From positions 1-26,265 of the forward strand of contig JASAON010001432.1 of NCBI GenBank assembly GCA_030849065.1: 26,265 nt of DNA, read 5' to 3'. Below, piece after piece: positions 1 through 8,605 of the stretch (its first letter is position 1; the number at the start of each line of letters is the position of its first letter). Under the pieces are notes generated by a model. It was not told the DNA's origin and did not search any database. It saw only the letters and a program-made list of their open reading frames with translations. Position numbers and translations under genes: made by a program. This DNA comes from Jaenimonas drosophilae. Taxonomy: Eukaryota > Euglenozoa > Kinetoplastea > Trypanosomatida > Trypanosomatidae.

Positions 1-724
1 GGCATGTTCTTCGGTAGATGGAGAGGTGTCTCTGATTGATTAACCAATTTCACACCAAAGAATCGCAACTAGTCGTCGTTCGTGTCGTGCTTCATTTTAG
101 AGTTTTATTGTTTTGATTGTTCCACGTTGTCCTGCTCCTTCTCAGAGCCGCGGTGATGTCGCAAGCGTAGTATATTGGTGGGGTTCCTTAGCTCCCCATG
201 TCGTTTGGTGTTTCAAGGGGCGATAGAGTGAGGAATGGACAAAAATATGCTGTGGGCAGTATCAGTTTTTGGCGTGACGATGGTCAAATCGGTAGTCCGA
301 GTCTATGGAGTATTCGATGGCACCATTGGGGATGTGGTTGAGATTGGTACAACATGATAATCATCTACTTCTTCCCCATTTTGCTTTGTGTAATAGGTTG
401 CATACACCAACGTTATTGAAGGAGGCTGTACGACGTTTGGTGGTACATCTCCTATAGCGTGTGTAGGTCTTCCGTTCTCTGTAGTTTATTTGATTTGTTT
501 TCACGAGGGCCAATTAGCCTCGAAGCACAGTTGTGCACGAGAAGAACCACCTTCCGCCTGCCTAGTTTGCTGTGGAGAGAGGGGGCTTTGTGGTGTGGTT
601 GTTTGAGCTATTGGCAGGTGTAGCTGCTTCACTGAGTGGTATCTGTGGAGCAAAAGAGAGAGAGGTACTGAGAAACGGACAACGTCGCTTAGCGAGCGAA
701 AAATTGTGCAAGAGGGATTGCTCG
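1..724. other. Intergenic region and 5' UTR before the helicase-like gene
   Basis: I see no convincing coding region here. The stretch probably holds the 3' UTR of an upstream gene outside the window and the 5' UTR of the gene at 725. Two pyrimidine-rich patches are visible: about 104-143 (AG near 145) and about 468-503. The second is followed by AG at 506-507 and, further on, by a shorter tract ending in AG at 564-565. No ATG occurs between 507 and 725, which supports 725 as the start of the next gene. Confidence 0.6.
468..565 (+). promoter_or_regulatory. Candidate trans-splice acceptor region for the helicase-like gene
   Basis: A T/C-rich tract at about 468-503 is followed by AG at 506-507. 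A weaker tract at about 546-563 is followed by AG at 564-565. Either could accept the spliced leader. The choice does not change the protein, because there is no ATG between them and the start at 725. Confidence 0.45.
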
Positions 725-3253
725 ATGAGCTCCCCTACACTTGCAGCACCGCGGTCCATGCAGGGGTTTGCCGCTCTGAAGTTACATCCTGTGCTTGCAA
801 AGGCACTTGTTAGTCTTCCGAGCGCGTCGCGCGACCCCATATCTGCATCGTCTTTATTGGCACGTGTCCTGTCGCGAACGAACACTGACTTCGCGGATGT
901 AGTAGTGGATAGCCGCTGTGCAACAGGGAGCAGCACTGCTGGCTCCACATCTGCAATATGGCTTCGGTGGAACAACCACGGAGGCGGTGCTGCAGAATCT
1001 GTGCCACTCTACATGATCCAGGAGGCTGTACTTGAACGGCAACAGCTGATTTCGTTGTATGCGCTGCAGTGCGTGGTCACCTGCGCGCAGGAGAGTAGCC
1101 ATAAATCGGAGGTGGCCGTTATCCTTGCCAGCGGACCTCTCACCTCGATCCAGCTGCATGAGATCGTGAAGCCAATTGCTTCCAACTGCGGGGTGGATGT
1201 ATCTGTGGTTGCTGCAGGTACAACCCCTGCGGCACGAGAGGGCCGGCCATCGGTTCTCATCACTACTCTGGAGGGCTTCTTGACGTGGGATACGACCTAT
1301 TTTGGCGCGAGCGGGGGTTCTGCGGAGCGTGGCATTGCACCGCACGTGGCGGCAGTGGTAGCGGAGGATGTTGGCGTGGTTTACCCTGGATCGGCTCTTG
1401 AGCAGCGGTGGGACAAATCGGTAGAGGCTTTGCTCAATTCTGCCGATCGAGCTCACCTGAACTACGCTCCATCTATCCATCAGCTTCCGCACTTCATGTT
1501 GTTGTGCCGTGGCCCCTTGTCGTCCGTATCACCACTGCTACGTGCTCGACTGAGTAGACGCAATCGGCGGTACTATCCACTGGTTCCCGCAGCCCCGCTG
1601 CTGTCTTCCACAGCGGCGCTCGTGACCGCTGGCCCAGGAACGACTTCTCCCATGGAGGATACGCGCATGGTATATCTCTTCAGTTTGGACGAGAAGGATA
1701 AGCTGCAGCAGCTGCGGAGTATTCTTCTACATACGCAGAAGATGCGACGGGTGTTACTGATGACACACAATCGCGATATCCGTCATCTGTACAGTACAAT
1801 TGAGGGGTGGGGAATGTTTTCAGACGAGCGTCATTCCTCTACCGATGGTGGATCTCCATCACGGTTATTCTTTGTGCAGCGAACAGATACTCCTGATCGT
1901 CAGCTTTCGACGTACATAAAGTTTTTGTCGCCCCCTAAAAAGAGTGGAAACAGGGCGTCGCTATTGCTCACTTGGGATGCATTCACTGGCATGGACATGA
2001 TGGACGTTGATGTGGTGATTCAACTCCACCCACCACAGAAGTCACTTCCTCCGTCAGAATGGGCTGAGTACATCCAGGTACTGCACAGTACTGGGGATGG
2101 TGAGACAGCAATTGAGGCATCGCTTCGGCGGAACCCAAAAAACACCGAACAGAACATTTCCATGAAGCTCGATCAGCTCCGTGTGCAGCTGACAACCCCC
2201 TCTCTATCGGAGCCCAATGACGGTGCGAAACAGATGGCCGTGAGGCGGCCGTCACCCACCATCATCACCATGATGGAGAATGCCGACTTCGCGCTTACGT
2301 CGTACTTTGTGTTGCAGTACAACTACAGCGGTGGAAGCGGTACGCTGACCCCCACTGCGCTGGGATCTAGCCTGGCAGCAGTTGGGCCAGCACCGGGGAA
2401 GCCAGGCAGTGTTGTTCCCAGCAGCAACCCTGCGTTGGCGCCAGTGCTCAACATCGCACCGGATCATCCGCAGTTTGCTTCTCTGGTGTGCAATGTTGAG
2501 GCCGATGGAGTCCCGACGAGGGAGGCTGCATATGTTTTGGGTGAGGTGCTTAAGTCCAAGCTGTCGCAGGAGAAGTCATCTCAACAGCAGCAAGTAGTTG
2601 CTGCTCAGGGTGTTAGCAATTTCATTGCCAAGGCCCCTGGGTACCTTCTCCCTGGCTTTTACGCAGGTGTCAGCAGCTCCGCCGGCGGCGATGGTAGTGG
2701 TGGAGGTGGAACGGCCACAGCAGCGGCTAAAATGCCCGCCTCGGCGACGCCTGCTGGTGGGACTAAGAACAACAAGGCGAACAGTGGCCCCACAACAGGC
2801 CCAGGCGCTCCCAAGGTTAGCCCTGCAGGGGCTCCTTCTGCGGCTACAGCGGATGCGGCGACCAAAGCTCCAGCAGCGACTACTGGAAATGCCCGCCCAG
2901 CGGCGACCAACACTGCTCCCACCAAGGGAGCGAAGAAGGAGACTGCCGCAAAGAAGACGCCGGGAAATCACACGGCAAATAACAACTCTCCAACGACCCA
3001 GCTTGGTGATATGTCAGGGAAGGGCGGGAAAACTGTGGCGGATCAGGGAAAGAAGAAGAGCACTCCAACTCCCGGCAATGCGGCGGGTACTGGAGGAGGA
3101 AGCGATGCTGGTGGGAAGTCACAAAAAACAGCTGCAACGGCGGCTGGTAGTGCTGCGAAAAAGAGTGCCGGCGTGACGACTCCGACCGCTTCGCCTTCGG
3201 CCACCGCTACTGTGCCTAAGGCTGCCGCAGAAGCAGCTCGCAAGGGAAAGTAG
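725..3253 (+). CDS. Degenerate DEAD-box RNA helicase-like protein with disordered C-terminal tail
   Basis: Predicted product 842 aa. The open frame extends upstream to a GTG at 572, but 725 is its first ATG and no other ATG lies after the likely splice acceptors. Residues of about 80-480 have the two-lobe order of a DEAD-box helicase, with the motifs eroded. AQESSHKS (121-128) sits where AxTGxGKT is expected and keeps only the lysine. LITTLEGFL resembles the ATPGR region. VVAEDVG (A213-G217 and flank) stands where V-L-D-E-A-D is expected. VLLMTHN (from 343) resembles the start of lobe 2, and EYIQVLHSTGDG (around 449) replaces YIHRxGRxxR. Residues from about 630 to the end are rich in Ala, Lys, Thr, Pro and Gly, basic and low in complexity, which suggests a disordered RNA-binding tail. 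I infer an RNA-associated, probably ATPase-dead protein. The helicase relationship comes from motif order and is not certain, and I cannot assign an ortholog. Confidence 0.7.
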   Translation: MSSPTLAAPRSMQGFAALKLHPVLAKALVSLPSASRDPISASSLLARVLSRTNTDFADVVVDSRCATGSSTAGSTSAIWLRWNNHGGGAAESVPLYMIQEAVLERQQLISLYALQCVVTCAQESSHKSEVAVILASGPLTSIQLHEIVKPIASNCGVDVSVVAAGTTPAAREGRPSVLITTLEGFLTWDTTYFGASGGSAERGIAPHVAAVVAEDVGVVYPGSALEQRWDKSVEALLNSADRAHLNYAPSIHQLPHFMLLCRGPLSSVSPLLRARLSRRNRRYYPLVPAAPLLSSTAALVTAGPGTTSPMEDTRMVYLFSLDEKDKLQQLRSILLHTQKMRRVLLMTHNRDIRHLYSTIEGWGMFSDERHSSTDGGSPSRLFFVQRTDTPDRQLSTYIKFLSPPKKSGNRASLLLTWDAFTGMDMMDVDVVIQLHPPQKSLPPSEWAEYIQVLHSTGDGETAIEASLRRNPKNTEQNISMKLDQLRVQLTTPSLSEPNDGAKQMAVRRPSPTIITMMENADFALTSYFVLQYNYSGGSGTLTPTALGSSLAAVGPAPGKPGSVVPSSNPALAPVLNIAPDHPQFASLVCNVEADGVPTREAAYVLGEVLKSKLSQEKSSQQQQVVAAQGVSNFIAKAPGYLLPGFYAGVSSSAGGDGSGGGGTATAAAKMPASATPAGGTKNNKANSGPTTGPGAPKVSPAGAPSAATADAATKAPAATTGNARPAATNTAPTKGAKKETAAKKTPGNHTANNNSPTTQLGDMSGKGGKTVADQGKKKSTPTPGNAAGTGGGSDAGGKSQKTAATAAGSAAKKSAGVTTPTASPSATATVPKAAAEAARKGK

Positions 3254-3363
3254 GTTGTCCGCCTGAGTATGACGACACGAATTGGCATCTTCTCTTTTGA
3301 GGTGCGCCTCCCACGTACTGAAGAGGTGGGGTGGAAGTCTCTTCGGCGATCATGTACATGGAT

Positions 3364-3377
3364 GAGAGAGAGAGAGA
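3364..3377. repeat. Short (GA)7 microsatellite
   Basis: Seven GA units lie about 110 bases after the stop of the helicase-like gene, inside its probable 3' UTR. Confidence 0.8.
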
Positions 3378-4162
3378 TCAAATCCACATTGGTTTGGTGG
3401 CTGGTTTGGTGGCTGACATTTGCGTAGTTCACGAAACGCCTAGTTTGGGTTCTTTGTGGAGTTATCGTGTGGACAGCTATAACCCTGAGCACATTACAGC
3501 TATTTGGAGTGAAGAATAGCTCTGGGATATGGCTGGGTGACTTCGGGTAACGAGTACTGTCGCCATGTGATGTTTCAATAGCTCTTGGCCACCTGATGAG
3601 GTATTCCAGAGAAGAGAAATGGCGAGAGGGGAAGAGATGTGGTGTGCGATGGGTTTTGAAGTGGGTGAGGTGGTGGCCTTGATTCATATGGCCACTTGTC
3701 ACCTGCGGCCTCGTGCTGGCCCCTTTTACGACGTGCTCTAATTGTTTGGAGGTACAAGCGAGTCAGGAGCGGTTTTTCCTGTATCAAGGGAATGAAACTG
3801 CGGACTCACTTGCGTGACGCCATTACGGTAATTTCTGGTTCTTGCACCCACGCTTGTCTGCAGCATTGTGGAGCTTCGTTCACAGGAAAGCGGCGGCTGC
3901 TCGAGCCCTCCACAGTCACGTATGCTGTGGCCGCAGTTGATAACGTGGGCGAAGAGTTCCATGAAAACGGTGGGATGTGCCACAGAGGCAGAATGAAGGG
4001 GGGAGGCGTGTGAAGAAGCTGCGGAAGTAATCGCTCCCGTTGCTCCCATTGATGTCCTCCGGTAGCAAGACCTTTCTTTGTCACTGCACCCCAGCCTCGT
4101 ATGGGCGGTGCTCGTTACCGCCGAGCATGCGCTGAGATAACGAGAGAGACGGAGTGCGAATG

Positions 4163-4273
4163 GTCTTTCTTTGTTTTGAGTTGTTCTTTTTCGTTCTTTT
4201 CTTCTTTGTTTGTTTTGTTGGTTCAGCTCTTCTCTCCACCAAACACTTTTCCTCCCCCTACTTTGTTGTGTGT
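4163..4273 (+). promoter_or_regulatory. Orphan polypyrimidine tract with AG
   Basis: A long T/C-rich run is interrupted by AG at 4225-4226 and ends in further T/C sequence before AG near 4295. It has the form of a trans-splice acceptor but no recognisable open frame follows. It may direct polyadenylation of the upstream mRNA or mark an unrecognised transcript. Confidence 0.45.
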
Positions 4274-4578
4274 GCCCTTTTCTGCTCCTTTGAAGGGTTG
4301 GTGCTGTCTTTCCGAGACAAACCCTCTGTGCGTGATCGGCAGCTGCGTGTTTCACTAGTGGTGTGAACCTGCCGATGCAAGTTGAGGATATCTGCACTAT
4401 TTGATGTGGTAAAAAGTGGCAGTGTAATGGTACCTGGAGCCATGTTCCAGCTAGACTGGCATGCTGCTGGACCACGTCACTTCGTTCACACAGCCTGTGA
4501 ACAGGGCAATTCAATTCAAGGCTCCAGTTAGTTGAATCGCTATGCACGCGCGCTTCGCGTTGGTGCAAGTCAACAAAA

Positions 4579-4836
4579 ATGCGACAGGCATGCGGGAAGA
4601 AGAGCGGGGCACGTCTCCATCACCCGTATTTTGATACGAACACCAGCATCTTTGGGATGACTGCGGTGATGCAGTTTCCTCACTTTGGGTGGCTTCAAGA
4701 CCAGTCTACTCTTCTATACTGCATCAGCAGGATAGTGTGGAAGATGACGGGGTTATGCCACCATACCTGTACCGTGGAAGTGGCAAACAGGTTTCCCTTC
4801 CAGGATGTACGGATGGAAAACGGAGATGGAACGTGA
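4579..4836 (+). CDS. Weak small ORF candidate, unknown
   Basis: This 85-codon frame starts at an ATG and lies between the two orphan pyrimidine tracts, which is where a small trans-spliced gene would sit. The predicted peptide has mixed composition, no membrane segment and no family I recognise. Length alone does not separate it from chance. I list it only because of its position downstream of a splice-like signal, and it is more likely non-coding than real. Confidence 0.12.
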   Translation: MRQACGKKSGARLHHPYFDTNTSIFGMTAVMQFPHFGWLQDQSTLLYCISRIVWKMTGLCHHTCTVEVANRFPFQDVRMENGDGT

Positions 4837-4975
4837 AATGGTGTGGTTGCCGAAGGAATACCGACGTCCCGAGCACATTCTGCCGCCAGATGCGTAGGGA
4901 AGCTCGGGCGAGCCCGCAGTGGACAGGGGGAGGGAAGTGTGTGAGTGGAGTGTCTTTTCCCTGACGGGGTTGTGC

Positions 4976-5048
4976 CATTTTTTTCTCGCTTATGTTTTTT
5001 TTTTCATTCTTTGGTGCTACCTTTTCTCTCTTTCGCTTCCCCTGTGGA
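4976..5048 (+). promoter_or_regulatory. Second orphan polypyrimidine tract with AG
   Basis: A T-rich run, including an uninterrupted T stretch near 4995-5004, continues as T/C to about 5041 and is followed by AG near 5045. No recognisable gene follows before 5743. This could be an upstream alternative acceptor for the BAR-like gene, giving a 5' UTR of about 700 bases. Confidence 0.45.
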
Positions 5049-5567
5049 GATGGGGAGGCGAAGTGGTGGAGCGACGGCCAGCTGAAAACCTGCGGATGAC
5101 GGTCTTGTCATTGGGCTGTGTAGGCGTCCCAGTTGGACTGTGATGGTGTGGGATGTCTGCATCCGACCTATTTAGGCAGGGTGCTTGTCAACATTCCACT
5201 CCCGCAGAATCGCCGTCGCCGTAGAAGGATACGGCTTGAGCAGTACCATGGTGAGGGGTGTATTGTGTCTCGTCATCCTGCGAGTACGAGCTGAGAGCGG
5301 ACGATGGAGGGATGAGCTGAACGGTGACTCGTCTGGTATGAGGTATTCGGAGATGCGTGAGCAGTTCCATTCGTGCCCTTCCAGCTGTGCATGTCACGAG
5401 CGTCATCAGTGGTCTTCCATCATGTGTACATGCTCGGTTTTTGACTTGTGAAGTTGCTCGTTCCAGACACCCGCAGACAAACTTCTCCATTGCATTTTTC
5501 TCATCGTAGATGGGTAAGTGCTGAGTCGTCATGGAGTATTTCATCTTGCCAACTGAACTGACTTCAA

Positions 5568-5643
5568 TATCCTTCTGCTCCATATTCATTTTTGCTCTAT
5601 TCTGACTTATTTTTGTTGCTTGCTGCGAATACTGGCACAAGAG
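5568..5643 (+). promoter_or_regulatory. Trans-splice acceptor of the BAR-like gene
   Basis: A T/C-rich tract at about 5568-5620 is followed by AG at 5640-5641 and again at 5642-5643. The resulting 5' UTR of about 100 bases contains no ATG before the start at 5743. Confidence 0.6.
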
Positions 5644-5742
5644 TTCACGTCAAAGCCTTTATCACAACGCTGCAAACCGGTTTCTACACAGCAACCCGCT
5701 CTCCCTCCACCTCATAGCTCATACCCAAACACAATCATCAAA

Positions 5743-6426
5743 ATGACTGGCCTGGTAATCGACAACCACGAGGCCCTCGTTGGCAAGCTGAAGCACGCCT
5801 TCAGCACGTACGAGAGTGCATCGAAGAAGTATCTCTCCGCCGTGAAAGAGATCGACTCAGCACTGGAAACGGTTGCGATTGCATTTCGTGAGCTTGCACA
5901 AGGAGAGCCCGATGTACAGACAAAGAACCTCACCGATCGTTTCTGCAGTGCAATTGATGCACACAAGGCAGCAACCAAGGGGAAGAAGGGTGATGGTGCC
6001 GCCGCTGTGGGCAATTCCGGGTACTCCTTCGCCAGCTACATGACTGACTTCTCCAACGAAATTACGAAGGCAATGGACAATCTGAAGGAGATCACAAAGA
6101 CAGTGGAGAAGACAAAGGATGCCCGTGACAAGTCTGCCAAGAAGTACCAGTCCGCACGCGCAGAGGTCGACGAAACTGAGACGAAGCTCGCAAAGAAGAA
6201 CCAGAGCGTACAGAATGATGAAAAGTACGCCAAAAAGAGCGCCAAACGCGATGAAGCCAAGAAGATCTATGATGCTGATGACAACAAGTACAAGACTTCG
6301 ATGGAGCAGCTTCTCAAGGTTCGCACGGAACTTCTCAAGAAGTCAATCAGCGCCATGGGTACTTATGGAGCGAAGTACTTTACCACGATTGCAAATCTGT
6401 TGAAGGAGGGCCAGGCTTCTGCGTAA
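5743..6426 (+). CDS. BAR-domain-like coiled-coil protein
   Basis: Predicted product 227 aa. The frame is open upstream, but the first ATG after the splice acceptor is at 5743, within a typical A-rich trypanosomatid start context. The whole protein is predicted helical, rich in Lys, Glu and Ala, with no signal peptide or membrane segment. Residues of about 10-60 form an amphipathic helix with evenly spaced Tyr and Ala. Residues of about 95-190 form a long, strongly charged coiled coil, followed by a last helix ending near residue 222. A compact, basic three-helix bundle of about 220 residues is the layout of BAR/amphiphysin-type domains, which dimerise into curved modules that bind and bend membranes. 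I infer a membrane-shaping or endocytic/flagellar-pocket role. A generic coiled-coil protein is the alternative. Confidence 0.75.
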   Translation: MTGLVIDNHEALVGKLKHAFSTYESASKKYLSAVKEIDSALETVAIAFRELAQGEPDVQTKNLTDRFCSAIDAHKAATKGKKGDGAAAVGNSGYSFASYMTDFSNEITKAMDNLKEITKTVEKTKDARDKSAKKYQSARAEVDETETKLAKKNQSVQNDEKYAKKSAKRDEAKKIYDADDNKYKTSMEQLLKVRTELLKKSISAMGTYGAKYFTTIANLLKEGQASA

Positions 6427-6749
6427 CGAAGTTAGCTGAAGTGACTGCCAACTTCCAGTCGGGCGAACAATACAGATGCACAAGCTACCAGGACTCTGAG
6501 TGAGGTAGAACGCTAGATTATCCCAATCACGTCATTTCTGCGGATTTCTTGCTTCTATTCTTACCACTTCTGTGGGAGAGTCGTACTTGGACTGTTTGAA
6601 TGATACACATGTAGCTGAGTCATACGCTCTCATCACATCCGTCCAAGTGCGTTAGCTGAGGAGTGTAGGCACCCTACCCTCTCCGGCACTCCCCCACAAC
6701 GGTGAGAAACAGTGTAGTTTGTGAAGTCAAGTGTGTGGGAGATGAGTGT

Positions 6750-6850
6750 GTTTCCTTTCTCAATTTGGTTTTGTTTTTTCATTCTATATTTTGTCATTTG
6801 TTGGTTCGCTTGCCTGGCCTTTTCTGTTGTTCCGTGACCACACTTTTTGA
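6750..6850 (+). promoter_or_regulatory. Orphan polypyrimidine tract
   Basis: A long T-rich, C-containing run ends near an AG at about 6849-6850, about 320 bases after the BAR-like stop and 930 bases before the next start. It may serve polyadenylation of the BAR-like mRNA or be an alternative splice acceptor giving a long 5' UTR. Confidence 0.4.
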
Positions 6851-7452
6851 GTTCTCGTGGATATTCGAACGAAAGGTGTACAGAGAAAGCAACATTACAG
6901 CTCGTGGTGTCTGCGAAGTTTCTCTCACTGATACCGGATGAACGACGAGTTTCAAAGGATTTCGCATCCTCTGTTTCTCAAAATTGTGGGCCACCGCCTG
7001 TATCATCGATCTGGAGTGATTGAAATATGCTTGGGGACGGGGACGCGCATTCCTACTCGATGCTCGCCGCCACTCGCACACTGGTGCAGTCTTGAGCCGG
7101 GCGCGTGACGTTGGGGTACCTTGTTGGCGCCGCAACTGAAATATTCTTACTGTTGTTAGACCTTCTCTCGGTGCAAGGAGACGCAACTGACCATGCTGGC
7201 CTACCCATCACGTTCCGAAGGACATTGCGGAGTCCCGTCGCGATTTATTTCGTGGCACAGGGATCCATCCCATGACCTTCCAAGATACACAGACTGGTAG
7301 ATGAATGAGATACACCCCCACCGCAAAGCGCCTCATGTTTCCAGATGACGTCATCCCCCTGTTTTCTCTATTTATTTACCTCTTTGTTGGCCATTTTGAC
7401 CTCTCTTTCCACACTTTGATGACTTTGTACGGATCAACACGTAATCGGTGAA

Positions 7453-7529
7453 TGGCCATGTACCACGACACATACACCACACAGGTTCCATTAAAATGTG
7501 TGGTGTATGTGTCGTGGTACTTGAGGCCA
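7453..7529. repeat. Long perfect inverted repeat (23-bp stem, 15-nt loop)
   Basis: Bases 7460-7482 are the exact reverse complement of 7498-7520, with a 15-base spacer (7483-7497). A further 5-bp arm, tggcc at 7453-7457 and ggcca at 7525-7529, can extend the stem across a small internal loop. In RNA this would form a very stable hairpin of about 28 pairs. It is the most striking secondary structure I found in the window and lies in no coding region. Confidence 0.9.
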
Positions 7530-7578
7530 AAACAATATGATGTTGGACCAAGAATGTGTACTGAATGAGGTGCTATCG

Positions 7579-7600
7579 TCTCTCTCTCTCTCTCTCTCTC
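7579..7600 (+). repeat. (TC)11 microsatellite
   Basis: Eleven uninterrupted TC units are followed by more T/C sequence and an AG at 7626-7627. Besides being a microsatellite, it can act as a polypyrimidine tract for trans-splicing of the downstream gene. Confidence 0.9.
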
Positions 7601-7625
7601 CGCTTCGCCCATCCTTTAATTCGTT

Positions 7626-7727
7626 AGGAGATTGTATATGTACATGCGTGCGCGAGTACGACGGTGCTGCTGAAGCGCTCAAACTAGTCACTCCCGTCAA
7701 ATAGCTATAATTCGATTTTAACTTCAG
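7626..7727 (+). promoter_or_regulatory. Candidate trans-splice acceptors of the TerB-like gene
   Basis: AG at 7626-7627 follows the TC microsatellite. AG at 7726-7727 follows a shorter T-rich patch. The first would leave several upstream ATGs in the 5' UTR, starting near 7638. The second leaves a 53-base leader with none, so I favour it. Confidence 0.45.
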
Positions 7728-7780
7728 GGTGAATTGTGTGGTTCCACCACGTGCCCAACATCAGAAAGAGAAGAGGAACG

Positions 7781-8605
7781 ATGCTGCAGAAATCCGCTTC
7801 TCAATTGCGCTGTGGGCGGTATGTTCCTACAGTTGGGCGATCGTTTTTGATCGAGCGCCTATACGGGTCCAAGTATGCACCACACTTGGGCAGTTGCGGG
7901 ATGCCATTTGTCTACGTGAAAACCGTACTCTTCTGCGCCAGCGGGCATGGACTGGACCCACGGGAAAGCTTCTATACATGCGCCTTGGCTGAGCTGCTAT
8001 TGCCAGAGGATCGCCATCCCTTCGAGGAACTGTCGATGAAGGAGGATCTCATGGCCTTTATTCGAGCCATCCCAACACAACGGCTACGACGCGATCTGCT
8101 TGCGTCGTCGGAGTCCTCTGCACGTGGTGCCAACGATGCCATGAGTACCACCACAGCCAACATGGACATCTCTGAGGAATCTCTAAACTTCCTCTCACCA
8201 TCCACGTTTCCCAGTTCACTTGCCCGTGTGCTGCTGTATGATGCCGTGTGTGCCTGTGTTGCCGATGGCTTGTACAGCGGGGTAGAGAAGGAACGCGTAG
8301 CCTACGTCGCGACGCAGATGGGCATCACACCACCTGTGCGCGAGCAGTTGGAGCGCATCGCCCTTCAGGAGAAGGTGATCTCTCGGCGGAAACGCCTTCT
8401 TCTTAAGTTGACTTCCAACACCACCCCATATCTCTACTACCATCGATCACCGTTGCGCGACGGAGTCTCGGGTGCTGGCGCCTGCTCCCCCGTTCCATCG
8501 TCCACAGCAGCGACTGGAACATCTGACTCTGTTCCCGGACTCACAAAAGAAAACCTGACGCTGAAGGACTGCATTCGGCTTCTCCGCGCTTCGCGGGGCA
8601 TGTAA
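7781..8605 (+). CDS. TerB-like helical protein, possibly mitochondrial
   Basis: Predicted product 274 aa from the first ATG after the acceptor at 7727; the open frame itself begins at a GTG at 7736. The N-terminus is basic, rich in Ser and Gln and free of acidic residues, as in many mitochondrial presequences. Two regions resemble TerB-type helical bundles: residues of about 42-93 (a hydrophobic helix followed by GHGLDPRE) and about 147-205 (VLLYDAVCACVADG, then a glutamate-containing helix). TerB/DjlA-type domains are alpha-helical and often bind metal through acidic residues. The linker at about 105-145 and the C-terminus at about 225-255 are Ser/Thr-rich and look disordered. Function is unknown. 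The TerB relation is my reading of pattern and spacing and needs a profile search. Confidence 0.7.
   Translation: MLQKSASQLRCGRYVPTVGRSFLIERLYGSKYAPHLGSCGMPFVYVKTVLFCASGHGLDPRESFYTCALAELLLPEDRHPFEELSMKEDLMAFIRAIPTQRLRRDLLASSESSARGANDAMSTTTANMDISEESLNFLSPSTFPSSLARVLLYDAVCACVADGLYSGVEKERVAYVATQMGITPPVREQLERIALQEKVISRRKRLLLKLTSNTTPYLYYHRSPLRDGVSGAGACSPVPSSTAATGTSDSVPGLTKENLTLKDCIRLLRASRGM

Larger units (their letters stand above)
3254..5742. other. 2.5 kb intergenic region without a convincing gene
   Basis: This is the longest non-coding stretch in the window. It holds a short GA repeat (about 3364-3377) and three pyrimidine-rich tracts: about 4163-4273, about 4976-5041 and about 5568-5620. Only the last one precedes a recognisable gene. 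Open frames on both strands are short or begin at non-ATG codons, and several are translations of the T/C tracts themselves. The best small ATG-initiated candidate is 4579-4836 (85 codons), which I do not recognise. The region may hold long UTRs, a small fast-evolving gene or non-coding RNAs. Confidence 0.6.
6427..7780. other. 1.35 kb intergenic region with hairpin and microsatellite
   Basis: No convincing gene is present. It contains a T/C-rich tract at about 6750-6850, another at about 7359-7384, the perfect inverted repeat at 7460-7520, a TC microsatellite at 7579-7600, and a final AG at 7726-7727 ahead of the TerB-like gene. Open frames here are short, start at non-ATG codons or run through the repeats. 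Confidence 0.6.

Noticed and set aside
3043..3702. 219-codon minus-strand frame overlapping the end of the helicase-like gene
   Set aside because: It is antisense to the low-complexity tail and extends into the 3' UTR; no family pattern and wrong strand for the array.
4101..4358. 85-codon + frame rich in Phe, Leu and Val, resembling a membrane protein
   Set aside because: The hydrophobic look comes from translating the T/C-rich splice-like tract.
3738..4568. 276-codon open frame on the minus strand in the large intergenic gap
   Set aside because: It opens at a TTG, part of it is the complement of the pyrimidine tract (Lys/Arg/Gln-rich by composition), it opposes the direction of all other genes, and I see no domain.
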